From Rotaria macrura (Eukaryota > Rotifera > Eurotatoria > Philodinida > Philodinidae), in NCBI GenBank assembly GCA_900239685.1, contig OENT01000344.1:57797-121796 (forward strand): 64,000 nt of DNA, read 5' to 3'. Below the pieces are notes generated by a model that searched no databases, had not been told where the DNA came from, and saw only the letters and a program-made list of their open reading frames with translations. Below are positions 25,031 through 39,011 of this stretch, in pieces. The translations under genes were made by a program, and so were the position numbers. How positions within the stretch are numbered: the first letter of the stretch is position 1; each line of letters starts with the position of its first letter.

Positions 25031-25278
25031 CTTTGGATTCTATCCCATTTACTTTTATGATTCGTCTTGAGGATAATTAATTCCATAATAGTATATGACA
25101 TAGGTTTTTTTTCTAAAGAAATAACATTTGAATATATATTTCACGGTTTAACAATATCAATAAAAAAATGCATTCATCATTTTATTGTTTATCACAAATT
25201 TTTTCTAAATCTTACTTCATCTTCTGAAAAAATCAATCATAAAAATATTTCTAGATGAATTTCGATCTTCATTAACTA

Positions 25279-25649
25279 CCCAGTGAAAAATATTCTCGGA
25301 TTTCAATCAAATTATTTTGCAACAAAATCCAATCCTCAATCCGATTGATAATCTTGATTATTATCGATCACCATTTAACCCAAACTTGATGTTATTGCTA
25401 GCCCAGTGGAAATTAGATTGATCGAAATCAGATTATTTTCGAGTAAAATCCACATTGTCAATCGATTGATAATTTTGAATTGTGCTGCAGAACAATCCGA
25501 TTTCAATCAAACTAATCTCCACTGAGCTAGCAATAACATCAAGTTTGGGTTAAATGGTGATCGATCATAATCAAGATTATCAATCGGATTGAGGATTGGA
25601 TTTTGTTGCAAAATAATTTGATTGAAATCCGAGAATATTTTTCACTGGG
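25279..25649. mobile_element. 371-bp TA-flanked MITE (Tc1/mariner-like), with nested copy
   Basis: The ends CCCAGTGAAAAATATTC and its inverse are flanked by TA on both sides (25277-25278, 25650-25651). The arms are near-perfect complements for about 120 bases. Between them lies a second, more diverged inverted structure (25401-25527) with related ends, itself flanked by TA. TA target duplication and long inverted repeats suit Tc1/mariner-derived miniature elements. Confidence 0.8.
25401..25527. mobile_element. 127-bp inner MITE nested in the 25279-25649 element
   Basis: Begins GCCCAGTGGAAATTAGATTG and ends with the imperfect inverse (..CTAATCTCCACTGAGC), flanked by TA at 25399-25400 and 25528-25529. 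Its ends resemble the outer element (CCAGTG), so it is probably a relative inserted near the centre. An ancient internal palindrome of one element is the alternative. Confidence 0.55.
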
Positions 25650-25651
25650 TA

Positions 25652-28600
25652 AGAATCCACATATTATGATTGATTTTGAAAAATGATTCAACTCCACCTT
25701 CTCAAAAGTAATTTTCATCAGAATGGGCGAAATTAAGACAAATCCAATTAGGGAGAGAAATCATGCGTTCAGGTTAAGGGTGGCGTTCTCTACAAAGAGG
25801 TACATCCACCGCTCCTAACTAAATAATATTTTTATTTTGTCCTCAAATAGTATACGCCTGTGTTTTATAAATCGAAAGCTATAAATTTTTTTCTATCATA
25901 ATTGGCGAAGTAAACGGGGAGGGGGGAAGGAAATGGTCACTTGTCTATTTCACCTGTACAGGTGCTTATTGAATTTTACTCTTTTACTGTTGTCTTTTTT
26001 TTCATCAGTCAGAATCTAACATACAATCTTTAATTGTTAATTCTGTGAAGAATTAAGAACAGTTATCGAGTCAAGGGTACTGATGCCCCACCTTGCGAAG
26101 CTTACTGGAATATATCTGCTTCTGTTGTCATTATTTCCATGAAGTATTAATCGGATTGTCTACACATGACGCTGTTATACTTTTAATACAGTTCTTCTAC
26201 AATTATCTCAAAAAAAAATAAAAAAGTAGAGGAAGCTCGTTGATACGCCATCCGGTACAGCTTATCTTGTTTTATTTATAATATAAAAATAAATATTTGT
26301 GATTAAATTCGAAATTTCCCTATCGAGTGTTTTTGTGCCGTAGTGCTGTTACATTAAAAAGATTTCTTTTCTTCAGTACTGTTTCTAAACATCTCATTTT
26401 CCTAGAAAACGTTTCTTTGAATGGAATGCTCACAGGGAAAGTTTGTCGACGATCAAGTTACCTTTCAAGAGGTATAACAAATTTTTCCCTAAAATACTAT
26501 TACTCAAAAATGTAAAATGGAAAAAAAACCAAACGCTGTTAAAGTAGTTTTTCTTGACCAAATTAGAGGCACTTCATGTGCTCAAAAATATTTAATTTAT
26601 ATATATTGGTCATTGTCGTACATTCATTGTTCGTGCAAGGATCAAAATGCTAAATCATAACGGCAGCTCATTTACAATAAGCTAAGTTGGAATCTGTACA
26701 AGAACATAGAAGTTGTCCTTACGTCTGACAATCAAATGTAAATAGGCATCTTTATAGTAAAAGAAAATCTGTTGATTAAGAAATTCAAAATACAATTTTC
26801 AACAGTCTAAAACTCGATCTGCAATACCACAGTCAACTTTTTCTAAAGAAGAAATGTCAAATTCGTCATCAGCAAAATAAACTGCATCTACAACTGTGTT
26901 TCGGTCTGTCTACATAGAAGAAACGTTTTTGAAAATCTTAATCAGCGGCTTGTGGCGTTACGTGGACAAACCCATATACACAAATGCATCATCGTCATCT
27001 TGATTTTGCTGTTTGATTTTGAAAAATAAATGCTATAAATAGTGATATTTGAAATGGACCAATACACATCTCATTCAGGCTTCAGATCTAAGTTTGATTT
27101 ATATTTGATTCAAAAGTATCCCATTTCATATTTTTACATTATTAATACTTTGTTGTGCCAAGAGCTAATGGTTCATGAATAAAACCCTTCTCCAGTTTGC
27201 CCATCGTTTTTTTCTCGACACAGTAGAAGTTTGTCCATTAGTTTGAAAATCTTGGTTATGTCGCTGATTACAATCTAATCAATGGAATGATGACTTTTGT
27301 TTGATAGTAATCATTTACGTGATGTTCGTACCCACCTTTAAGTTTTCAAAGTTGATTGAAAATTTTTCACACATATTAAGGAAATTATGTTTCGATATAA
27401 CCAGCAGAAGAACCAGCGTAGGTACATCCGATGAAAATCTTAAGACGATGAAGATTTATCAGCGAAAAATAACAAACGTTTTTACCTTTAGAAAGATCCT
27501 TCTGATCTTCATGATGTAAAGTTGCGGTAAAGAAATTTTTTTACTAATTCACGAACAGTTCACCTTTTGGTTTTGAATAAATAAGTTGTAAACTATGATT
27601 TTTTCTCAACAACACATTCCTAATTATTTATTGTAAATATGTGACTTCAATGCAATGATTACCAACATTTCTTTTCCATCTTTTGTCTTGTTTCTCTAAA
27701 TTACCTATTGTATTTTTTTAGTTTCTTATTTATTTTTGGATTTAATCAAGTCTGTTGATACGATAAGTTTTTTTTTCCTATATAAAAAGTATTGTTTTTA
27801 TTCTCGAATATGACTTAAATCTCTTATATTTTATGTAATCAGATACGTCAATAGAAGAAGAACTTTAATAATTCTGTCTCGTTATTCTTTTTTCTGATAC
27901 TCTTAGTCGAAAAAGTAAAATCATCTAGTGCTTCACTTCATACAATCTGGTGAAACACAACAAAAATTCCAGTTTCATTCGTGACAATCAATTGTCTAGA
28001 AAATTTCTTGGTGCAACGAAGTCTCAAGTAAGGTTTCATCTTGATCATGCAGAGAATTTTTCATAGGAGCACCTATAAATTCTGTACTACTCTATCGAAG
28101 TAAATCATTCGAGCAGAATTTTCAATCTACAATTAACTTTAGCCATTTTTGCACCAAGATACGAACTTCAATACCACATGCGATCAATAATTACTGCACA
28201 TAGATTCACCCCGAAAACGTTGCTCGAACGTGACTGAAGCAGAGTACTACTTTACTTATTTGATACTCGTAAGAGAGACTACTAATGTTAATAGAAAACT
28301 CAGTTGATGTGTTTTGATTCAAGACATGACATTAACTTTTCTTAAATCAGAGACAGGTCAAGAGTTAAAAAAATGAAGTTATTTTTCACACATACTGGAT
28401 GTTATCCAAGTCGATTTATTACTAATTGGTAGAAAAAAGTCAATGTAGTATCTAGTTCTAAACGACGTACCACTCTAATATCTTGCTTCATCTGTTCGAG
28501 CTGCTTCGCATGTGAAATTTGTTCAAGATCTCATTCAGAACTAATTTCGATAGGGCATGTAAAGTACGATACAGAACAGTCAACAAAAGATGTAGATTTT

Positions 28601-29030
28601 CATCTAACTTGGTTCTAGTGTAGTTGAATCACATCTCCCCTTGTTAATTTACATTCAGAGAATAGAGGAAAATGCAAAACTTGTTGGATAATAGCACACA
28701 CACTCAATTTATGAATGCTCATAATTGAAGGAAATTTTTCATTCATGTTTCTTAACTGTGGATAGTGCGAACTTATACTGTGCGCGTATCTATAAATTAA
28801 ATTAAATTTAACACATCAAACAGCTTGTAAGGACACCCTTTCTATCAAAACTATGCCAGAGACATCTATCTTTTGTCAACCAATCGACTCATTCAAATAA
28901 CTATATCAACCGTCATTGATGAATCATCAACGCATGTTCTGTTATGTGGCACTTTCATATTTACCTATGTGTTTCTTTTATTCAATGCTAGTGAACCGTA
29001 TCGAATCATAATTTTAAATCTATCTTAATC
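25652..29030. other. intergenic, no gene seen
   Basis: AT-rich DNA, with short frames only at 26327 and 27301 that show no domain, signal peptide or splice continuation. The last part presumably holds the golgin-84 promoter and 5' UTR; I could not define a TATA box. Confidence 0.55.
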
Positions 29031-32000
29031 ATGTCCTGGATATTGAAACAAGCAGAAGATATTCTTAATCGAGTTGATCAACAAACAAACGCAGCGATAA
29101 ATCAACATACACTGAATCCAACATCAAAACAATCGCAAGAAGAATTACAATCAGATGCGTCTTCGTTGAAGTCGAAACATAAATTAAATTCAAATCTCGA
29201 TACAGCCAATCGTTCTACCATCGGGAATCGTACCAATAGAAAAGATGATGATTCTGATCTTATCGATTACCTTAATAGTTCGACACCAGTTAGCAACAAA
29301 ACGAAGCGTTCGATATCGTCAAATAATTTATTCACTGATACAATGCGTACAGCTAGTTCACCTAATATGTTTGCCAGTGATTCATCAAAAACTACAGAAC
29401 AATTACCATCGAAATCAGCATCAAGTACACCACGAGCGGTCACACCTGCTGCACAATCTCACGATGACGATGAAGGTCTTGTTTTAGTAAGCTAAATACA
29501 CTCCAATACGAATGAATTTATTCTTGTTGAAGTATTCATCTATAAATATAAATATATATATATACATACATTTATATATCTAGAGCGCTCCATCAAAATC
29601 CGAAGCAATCAATCTGACTAAATCGGAAGCAGCTTCAAATCAATCTAAAAATCTTAAAGATGAGATCGTTGCTTCGCTTCAAAATGAAATAGAGACATTG
29701 ATGCATGATAAGCGTCAATATGAAAATGAACTACAAAAATATAAACGTCAACAAATTCAACATCAACATCAAATAGCTGAATCGGATGCATTACTTCGTG
29801 ACTTACGTTCACGTGAATCTGATTCAGTAGAAGCTTTAAATGCAAAAGATTCTCAAGTAGCTCTACTTCGTGTTCGTCTAGCTGAATCCGATGAAATAAT
29901 TAAAGCAAAAACGTTACAATGTGAACAGTTACAAATTCAATGTGCACGTATCTTACAAGATCATACAGATTCATCGGGTATACAATCTCAAGCATTTGAT
30001 AATTTACAATTACGTGTTGCACAGTTAGAACAAGAATTACAACAACGTTCAAATGAGAATGAACGTTTGATTGAAGAAAAACATTCACTCGAAAAGCGTT
30101 CAAACGATGAACGACAGCAATTACTTGCACAATTGAAACTAGCTGACAAACGTTGTAATGATGAACGTTTACAAATGCATGAACAACAGCAAGAGACAAA
30201 ACATGCAAAAAATTTAATACATCAATTAGAACAAGATATGAACGAATATAAAGCTAAAGCACAAAGAATTCTACAAACGAAAGATAAATTAATAACTAAA
30301 CTCAAAGAAATTGCACAACATAGAAATACTTCATCCTTCAGTGGAGAAAATAACGGTATGTCACATGATACAACTGTAGACTGTGTATCCATTCTTCTGT
30401 GTTGCTCTCAAATGCATATTAAAATATCAGCATTAAGTTCATCTAGCTTTTGGTGAAATGATGCTTAAAAAAGATCGTTTTCGATAATACAAGTATTATC
30501 CTGCTAAGACAAGTCAGGATAAAAACAGCGTGATCCTTACTTTAGTTTTTTGATGTTTGGATTTACTTCATCTTTACACTCTTAACTCTATTTTGAATAG
30601 GAAACTACTAATTAAATTGATTACAAAGGTATAAATTAGAATATGCTCTACATTCATATATTTATGAACTACAATAGACTGATAAACTCAGTTTGAATAG
30701 ATTTTTAATAGATAAATAATCAATTCAAGACCTCGAAAGATACGTAAAACAGGGGCGTACCGAGCAACTGATATCAGGGGGGGGGGCAACTTTTTAGCGG
30801 CGACGGAGCCCGGATTTTTCACTACAGAAGATCACCCCCGCTCCTCCCGAAAAAAGTATTCAAACAATCTTTTATAGTATACAATTTTTCTATTAATGCG
30901 ATAGGTATTCTTTTTCCTCGCTCTGTTTCCTCAAATTATAGGCTGTGCTAACAAACACAGAAGCAAAAATATTATTTTCAGCATTTTCAAAAATTGTTGT
31001 TCGCGATAGACTGATCTAAACGCAGTTTTTCGTATTGATTACGAATTTTGCATTTTCTGTTAAAACTATTAGGTTTTTACTTCGAAATCCGGCTTTAAAA
31101 TTTTCAAAACTCTTAATTTGAATTTCCTAACCAGAAAGTTTTCAAGAAACGTTGAATGCTGTATCATTCAAAGTAGAACTTGATTTTCTACAAAACAACT
31201 TATTTAGCTTTCGCTCTCATAACTTAAGCTAATTTCTAAGTTCTTGGACAATTTTCAACTTACTGTACAGTTTATGAACTCCAGTTTCGATATAGCTAGT
31301 TGATCCTTGCATAAAACTATATACATGTGTCAATGACCAATATGTATAAAAATTAAATATTTCTGAGCACGTTTTAAGTATGTAAAATTTGATCCACAGA
31401 AACAGTGTGATAGCGTCTCGTTTGTTTTGCACTTTCTATTCGAACAAGTGTTTAGGAAAAAATTCTTTTACTACTTGAAAGTTCATTCACTATTCTTTAA
31501 ACCGGCCTTACAAGCGTTTGATTCGGAGAAATGATTTCTCAAAAAATAAGAGATTTATAGGCAGGACTAAAGAAAATAGGTCTTTTTATGCAAGAGCATT
31601 ACACTACTGAACAAACCTTCTGGAAGTTCGAAGATTTAACCAAAAATATTAATTTTTACATAATTTATTACATGGCGTTTGAAAGAGTTTTTTTATTCGC
31701 CTCAGTTTCTGAGATAATTGAAAAAGCTGTTTCAAAAACGTATTGCTGTTACGTTTGAAAAAACAGATTAATAATTTATAAAAATGACGACAAAAGAAAA
31801 AACTACAGTTTTCAAAAATCTCATAATTGTTTTTGAGGGGAATACATTTTAAATTTTAACTCTGTTAGTCCGGTAGTAGCAAGACTGATGGATACGTTTT
31901 ATATATTCTCATCATCAGGGGTATAATTCCGCTCTCAAAGCAGGGGGCGCAAAATGGATAGAAGTAACATTTTTCTATCTTTGCAGGTAAATTTCAAAAT

Positions 32001-33584
32001 CAGAGGGGTGTTACTCCCCAAACACCCCCCTTCGCTCGGTACGCCGCTGACGTATAAATAAAAATACATTATTCTTATTCACTTCAGAGAAAAGCGAGTT
32101 GACTAAGTTTAAATTTGCACTTCATTCAGCCGATGATTCATATTGACTTGATTGTATATGACGTGAACGTGTAGTCGAACTAAGTAAAAATTTCTTTGTT
32201 AGAGATCACCTATTGTTGAGCTACTTGCATTTCGTAAAAAAGACTTTATTGTAATTTATTCATTAGTTGTGATAACATCTATAGTTCGAATGCATAAATA
32301 CATATGATCAAGTTTTTGCTTATTATTTTCTCGTGCATTTCTGGATAATTTTTTTATTGATAAACGAACGAAAGAATCTAGAATCTTTGATACTTAATAG
32401 TGTACCTGTAATTTCCATAGATTCAACGATTAGTAGCGAAACAAGAAAACGTACAATAGATCACAATTTTATTGTCTCAATCAGAACAAAACTGTTTATT
32501 GTCTTTTGAACTTCCAATAACGTGCCTTTTGACAACACATTGAGAATAAGACTTCACAGACGCATTCTCTTTTTTTTAAATAGACACTGCAAGTTTAAGT
32601 ACAAGCGATGATCCATCAATTCATGATGTCCATCCTGTTGGAAGTGCTCCTCCATCACCAACAACATTGTCTAGTTGGGGATCGGTACAATATGAAGAAT
32701 TAAAGGTTGAAAACGAACTATTCAAACAAGAATTACAAGCACGTGAATTAACTATACATACACTACGTAGTGAACTTCAGGAAGCCGAATTACTCGTTCA
32801 ACATGCAGACGAACAGTTACATGAACAAACCAATCAATTAAACGAACAATTAAGAGACGAACGGTCACATTTATCGTTAGCAGAACAAGATTGTCGTAAA
32901 TTAAAACAAGAACTATTCTATATGCATGAAGAATTTCATAAACAAAAACAAACTCATTTAACACAATTGAATGAACGTGAACGTGAATTAGAACGTCTTC
33001 GTTTACAATTAACAGCTAAAACCATAAGTCATGTAAATGATGACGAATTAGAAAAACGTTTACAAGCGTTGACAGAAACATTAATACACAAACAAACCAT
33101 TATTGAAACGTTACAAACTGATAAAAGTTCATTAACAATGCAATTAGAACGTTTAGAAAAACGCCTTGATGATTACGAAAAAATTTCTTCGATAACAACA
33201 ACAACAACAGCAGCAACAACAAATAACTCATTACAACATACATCTAAACGTCTTCAAACAGCAACATCAACAACGATGGCTATTGATATGGATAATAATG
33301 GAATTTACGATAATGATCATGATGATTCCCTTCGCTATCGTATACCACTATTACGTGAAACACCCTATGATCCTGACATAGCCAAAAAAGTAAAACGAGC
33401 TGCTAATGAACTTGATAAACTTGGTATACGTTTAGGCATATTTCTAAAACGTTATCCAGCTGTTCGTCTTGGTGTCATATTTTATGCTATACTTCTGCAC
33501 TTATGGACATTGATTGTACTTTTTACATATACACCAGAAGTTCACGGGAATTCGAATCCACTTGAGACATTGAAGAAACCTTGA
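29031..33584 (+). CDS. GOLGA5: Golgin-84 (Golgin subfamily A member 5), 3 exons
   Basis: Exons 29031-29486, 29584-30355 and 32584-33584 join in phase to 742 residues, close to the 731 or so of vertebrate golgin-84. The N-terminus MSWILKQAEDILNRVDQQT is the conserved golgin-84 start. A Ser/Thr-rich linker follows to about residue 150, then long Gln/Glu/Leu coiled coil to about 640. The conserved membrane-proximal block (RIPLLRETPYDPDIAKKVKR) precedes a single C-terminal transmembrane helix (about 705-725) and a 17-residue tail. Golgin-84 is anchored in cis-Golgi/rim membranes, and the coiled coil tethers intra-Golgi COPI vesicles. The first intron is 97 bases and the second is 2.2 kb because of a hAT-like insertion. 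Frames on the minus strand here are antisense shadows. Confidence 0.95.
30750..32049. mobile_element. 1.3-kb hAT-like non-autonomous element in golgin-84 intron 2
   Basis: The ends are inverted: CAGGGGCGTACCGAGC on the left and CAGCGGCGTACCGAGC on the minus strand at the right. Flanks ACGTAAAA (30742-30749) and ACGTATAA (32050-32057) form an 8-base target duplication with one mismatch. CAGNGGCGTA ends and 8-base duplications are typical of hAT elements. Adjacent G/C-rich runs (poly-G near 30779, poly-C near 32025) are subterminal. No intact transposase is present in its interior, which has only short frames. Confidence 0.8.
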
Positions 33585-33675
33585 GACAGTGATAGCATAT
33601 CCATATTTACTTAAGGTTTTTTTCTTTTCTTTCGATACGTGTAAATAATTCTTTTCGTTTTGGGAAAATAAGGAT

Positions 33676-33686
33676 AATAAAATAAA
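33676..33686 (+). terminator. tandem poly(A) signals AATAAAATAAAG
   Basis: Two overlapping AATAAA hexamers about 92 bases after the golgin-84 stop. Confidence 0.6.
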
Positions 33687-36600
33687 GCGATGCTCGATTC
33701 AGTATTCTTGAAACGACCTAATTTACACTTTCAAGAATTAAACAATATAGCGTAAGTCAAAATAGTTTCTTTGACAATCGATCTCGCATACTAATATTCG
33801 TAAAATGGGAAATATTATGAATTGCTTTGTGGCACTATATCCAAATTATCTAGGTGAATTTTGTTTCGTGAAAAAAATTGCCTCGAAGAACTATTTGTAC
33901 ATGCAAAATGTTCTTTAGATGGATAATTTTCTACTAGCCATTTGTCTTGTTTTTCATGTCACGATTGGATTCATGCTAATAGAACATTGTAGTAGCTCTG
34001 ATGAAACATAGAAAATGCAGTTTATCAATTGAAGGAACATTTCAATAATGATTTTTTATCGAATATTCCATATCTTGTAGGACGATTCATAAATTGTCTT
34101 CCAACACTTGAAAATGACAATAAAAGAAATCCAATAAGACGATCGTGAACGCACCAATTTTAAAGTATTGTCATTACGACGCCATTATTTTTGCTACCCT
34201 CCTGTTGCTTTTCTCAAGCGGAATAACTGTCTAAAAGTCATCCTTCGAGACTACCTCACCTCATCGGAAATTATGAAAAACTCATAGTAATATTTACTAT
34301 CATTTCTAACGTGACAAAAGGAAACTATTCTTTGAAATGCACTCTTCAAATATAAAAACTTTGCACACTTTTTTGTTTTAATCTAAATTGTTCTTTAGAT
34401 GTTTTGAATTATTACCAGGAGTGTCCAAAGTTTAGGGTAAGGCAAGAATTTTGGGAAGACGTCTTTTCCTGCATAGGGTGGCAGCTTCATGTCCTGAAAA
34501 TTTCGCGCATTGTAACTTGAATCGGAAAATAGCATTATTTCGATTTTTCTGGAAAATGTCGAACTTAGTATGAGAAGTTCAGATAGAGTTATCATTTGGG
34601 GAATAAGAATATCATATTCTTACGATAACCGTTAAGTTCCCTCGAAATAGTACAACCAAAAAGAGACGAAAAATAGAATCGAAGCAATTTATATGCGTTT
34701 GCAATCGTAATAGCTCTGTATCATCTTACTATAGCAGCACTATTAAAAATAAAAATATGCAATAACCATCAATATCTGCTGGTGCATATACACATATTTC
34801 CTTTATGTCTTTTTCTTAGATTGGGGTGTGCGTGGAAGTATGTGAGAAGGTTTAGTTACGGATGAGTGCCTTCTCACTATTACTCATCTAAATCCACACA
34901 CACACAACAATGTATCTTTTTTGTGAATCATTTTTCAAATAAAAAAAATACTACATAAACCAAATTATGACGATGAAAATAATTTCTATTATTTTGTAGG
35001 TCAAATCAGGGCAGAACAGAAGAAAAAAATATTTGAAGTAATTTTTTTTTGTCACGTCAAGATAGGGCAATAAAATTTACTATGTGAGCATCACTGATTA
35101 TTGCATAATTCTATTGATTTTTCTTATCAGTACCTATTTAATGGTAAGAGACACGTAACTGTCAGACCAATCACTTTGTCATATTTCACGGCGCACGACT
35201 TCATCTTAATTGTCGTCATCCAGAAAAAACAAACATTGCAAATAATGATCCATGTTTTTTTTAACTAATTAAGTATTCTAGATAGAAAAGTAGAATTGAT
35301 TGTTTTAAAAGCTCGTTAACTAATGAGAAGTTATTTGGAACTAGTCTTGACTTGTTCGCCTCACATCGATGATTACAATTCTCGAAATGTTTCAAATGGA
35401 AGAGTTTCACTTGTGTAAGGCAACTTTACATAAAATTAGAAAATATGTGCATAGAAGTAATTAGATGAGGTAAATCGTAAACGATGATGAACGGTACAAA
35501 TAAGGTACTCCTATGCTGCTAGAGTATCGCTTCAAAATCACTGATGGTTAACTGAAGGATTCGACGTTCAACGGCATGTTTTCAGTTTCGGAGAAGGTTT
35601 GACTGAGGGTTGTCGAGAATAACTGTGGTTCTTGTCTACTTTTACATTCATTACAACGATGCAAGAAACTTACCGTAATTTTATATTCCAAGTTTATGAA
35701 TACCCTTCGTATGACGGCGACGAATAGTAGTCAATTACATTTTCATTTTGCTTCTTTTGTAGACATAAAAAGCAGAAATCGAACAGAACTTGTTGAGAAA
35801 TCGATCATTGTAAACATCATTTTAATACGACGTTTAGTTACTTTAGACATGTTTTCATGCAATTGTGCACTGACTGTTATTGCTGATTTTCTTCTCTCTT
35901 CAAGTATTAATTGATATTCAAAACGGAGGCTCGGTTTTTTTTCAAAAGAAAAAGATACCATGAGCTTTTATTATGAACGGCAAAGAATCTGATGACGTCT
36001 GTGAAGTGAGAAGTATTTTCTAATCGGATGTACTAAGATGAAAGTATATTTTTGATTTATACGACGAATGTATTTTGAAAAGAATCATCATATCAGAGTT
36101 CATTCGTTTCTCATACTTTACTGAACTAAATGCTTGACTTGATTTCGAAATGAATGTTCATTTTCTTGTCTTGTTCTACTAAAAGCATCGAGTATATAGA
36201 ATACTTTAGCTATATCCTGAAATAATTCAGGATTTGCATAGTTGGAGTTATTTTAATTTATTCAAAGAGATCACAGAGACAATAAACAATGGAGAAATTA
36301 TGTTATCTAAGATGAAACAGTCTAAATATATATTATTTGAAAAGATATCATGAATGCATGTTCCGGTGATTAATTTAGTTAGCGAGAATTTTCTTTTCGT
36401 TTCATCTTTTTCACCTACAATGCATCTTACTACATGTGCTCTATCATGTGATGCAATGAAAACAATAGAATAGAATATATATATCTATACATATTAATTT
36501 ATTCTTATCAAATGCAATTGAATTCATGCTATTTTCTATCTAGATCTAGAGTTAACTGTTTTTTTTCTATGATCATAACAAAAGTTTGATAAATTAAGTA

Positions 36601-39011
36601 GAAATTTCTTCTATATAAAGTTTTGCATACTTGAATATTTTTAAAATGTATTGCATTTAAATGTGCTTGAAACTTCAAAATATACTGCATATCTTCTTCT
36701 TGTTCATAGGTCATTCATTTTTTTACAATGATATCTGCAAAAACATGACATTGTTTATATTAGATGATAATGTTTATCACATTTGAATTCGTTTCATCGA
36801 TGAGGAAAACTAGGAAATGATGATTTTAAACTAAGGTATGTGTATACGTGATATCACTTCCCTGATACCCCAGAGTATAAAATGAATGTTTTTTGAATCA
36901 AAGCATAATAGAAAGTATATAAATAGGAGACATCCTATGAGAATTACTATGATTGAAAACGAACACAAATCAATCTTGATCTGATAGACATCTATGAACT
37001 AAGCTATAATTCATTGACTTCATAAAAAAGCATGAGTGATCATCTGTATTCTGTGATGCATCACAGGAGTTCTATTGCATTTGTTCTTGAGGATACAATT
37101 AATAAACTGCTTTCTTCTAGCAACAAATATTTGCTATTCGAATCTTCAACTATTTTTCTATATTATTTTTCAGTTGACTTGTCAATGAAATTTCTACAGA
37201 ATATTGGTATACTGAGAATATCAATGTATTGTGTGGACTAGACTCTAGTTCAGAACACAGCACTTTCTTTTATAGTATCGAAGAATATTTCTTCAAGGTT
37301 TTAAACATGGTTGACTCTCGATTCATTCCTAATTAGTTAGCAATGAAGCAGCAAAATTTCCATATCATAGAGCTTCATCAAAAAAGTAGCAATACAGTAT
37401 CAACAATATTTAAAGAAATTTCTATTGTTACTTATTGAGCAGCCGTACCTTCACAGCACGAACACGTTGTATGATAAAAATATTTTGGTCATTCAAATTT
37501 AAATCCACCCAAACGTTTTATAAATCTGATATCTCGAGTAAAATTGACTAGAGCCATTCACAACTTACTGCAGTTTTCGCAGTTAAGTTTTATTATGAAA
37601 TTCGTTGCTCTCTGCTCCTTATTGGATATTATTGCATCAGAAATTGGTGTGCATGTGCGTACACTAGTTTCTCGAAGAATAGTTGTACCAGATGTGCAGA
37701 GACAATGTACTTAGACGATTATGATCACAGCATCGGCATTCCTGTGATGACTTATGTATTCCCTTTTTAGAATCTTAATGTCCTTCCTAATTATGAACAT
37801 TTCCTCCGGACTCAGATGATGTGAACTGAAGCATAACAAGCCAAACACTACATAGTCGATAGATTATGAATTTATGTTGCTAAAAACATCGGCTTATATA
37901 CACTGAGAAAACGACATTAGCGTACTGCTGACTTTTTGTTCGTGAATTCAATGATCCTTCCATAATAGAATGATCATTATGAAGCGAATAGTATGTCTGT
38001 GTGAGACAGCATCCGATACGCATGAAAATTATATAATTAATATAACCAATTAAAAACGAAAGAAAAAGATCATACGATTATTATGACAGAAAAAAGAATA
38101 ATAATTATGGGGTGCATAGCAGGAAAAAAATACAAATCGTACGATATATGACGATACAATCATTCTAGAATAGTCATAATGAAAGGGACAAATTGAGAAC
38201 CAATTAAGAATGATTTATTTATTCAAGGGACGAATTGAGAGGATCCCTTTTAACATCGTACACCTAACATCAGTTGTTTATTGACTTAGATTTATTAGCC
38301 ACTGTGCAATTATGAATGTTAATTATGAAAGTAGCTCAGAAGAAAGAAAATAAAGAATTCATGGCAAAATGTTGTCCTACTTTTGAAGCATATAATTGCC
38401 AAAAATGATATTATTTTAATTTTTTCGTATTAGTAAGTACATACATAAATGTATTTTCATTTTCAGGGCAACAAGTTATTTGAAGTCTTTAATCATATAA
38501 TGAGTTCCATGTAATTTTATAGGAAATATATCAAAAGTGACTAGTGAAAAATCAAGGTTTCAAATTTCAACTCACAATCTTCTCCCAGTCAACAGATTGT
38601 GAAAACAGTCTGTTCGATGCGATTATCAATGATTCTGGCAGAAGTTAGAGCTAAATTATCGCTTATCTCCTTTGTCCAACATGACTTATTGATATATGAT
38701 CCAAGACCATATATGAATATTGCCGTGTTATGATGTTCCATTGATTATGACCCTGTATCTTTCGAATGTCGAGTAAGAAAAGGATGACGAATGAATTGAA
38801 TTCTGAAATCGATTGAGTAAATTATCATCACGAGGATTAACAGTACAAACTACAATGTATTTGACTATTGCATCCTGCAATTATCACTAAAAGAAATTTT
38901 GTAGCATGCTATTGACTAGAAAAAATGTCAACAAAAAAACATTATTAAAAAAAAGCAACACAGTATATTTGCACACTTCAGTCATTATCCATTGAATTTC
39001 ATTGCTTATAA
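33687..39011. other. intergenic, no gene seen
   Basis: A long AT-rich stretch. The frames at 34395, 35696/35743, 36529 and 37032 lack domains and in-phase splice partners. CAGGAGTGTCCAAAG at 34419 resembles a hAT end, but I find no partner end. A short TG/CA-rich segment lies near 34890-34910. Confidence 0.55.

Noticed and set aside
29654-30208. minus-strand frames of 63 and 102 codons
   Set aside because: Antisense shadows of the golgin-84 coiled coil; repeated His/Val patterns arise from reverse-complemented Gln/Asn/Glu codons.
32752-32964. 70-codon minus-strand frame
   Set aside because: Antisense of golgin-84 exon 3.
34395-34615. CAGGAGTGTCCAAAG resembling a hAT terminus
   Set aside because: No matching opposite end or 8-base duplication found nearby.
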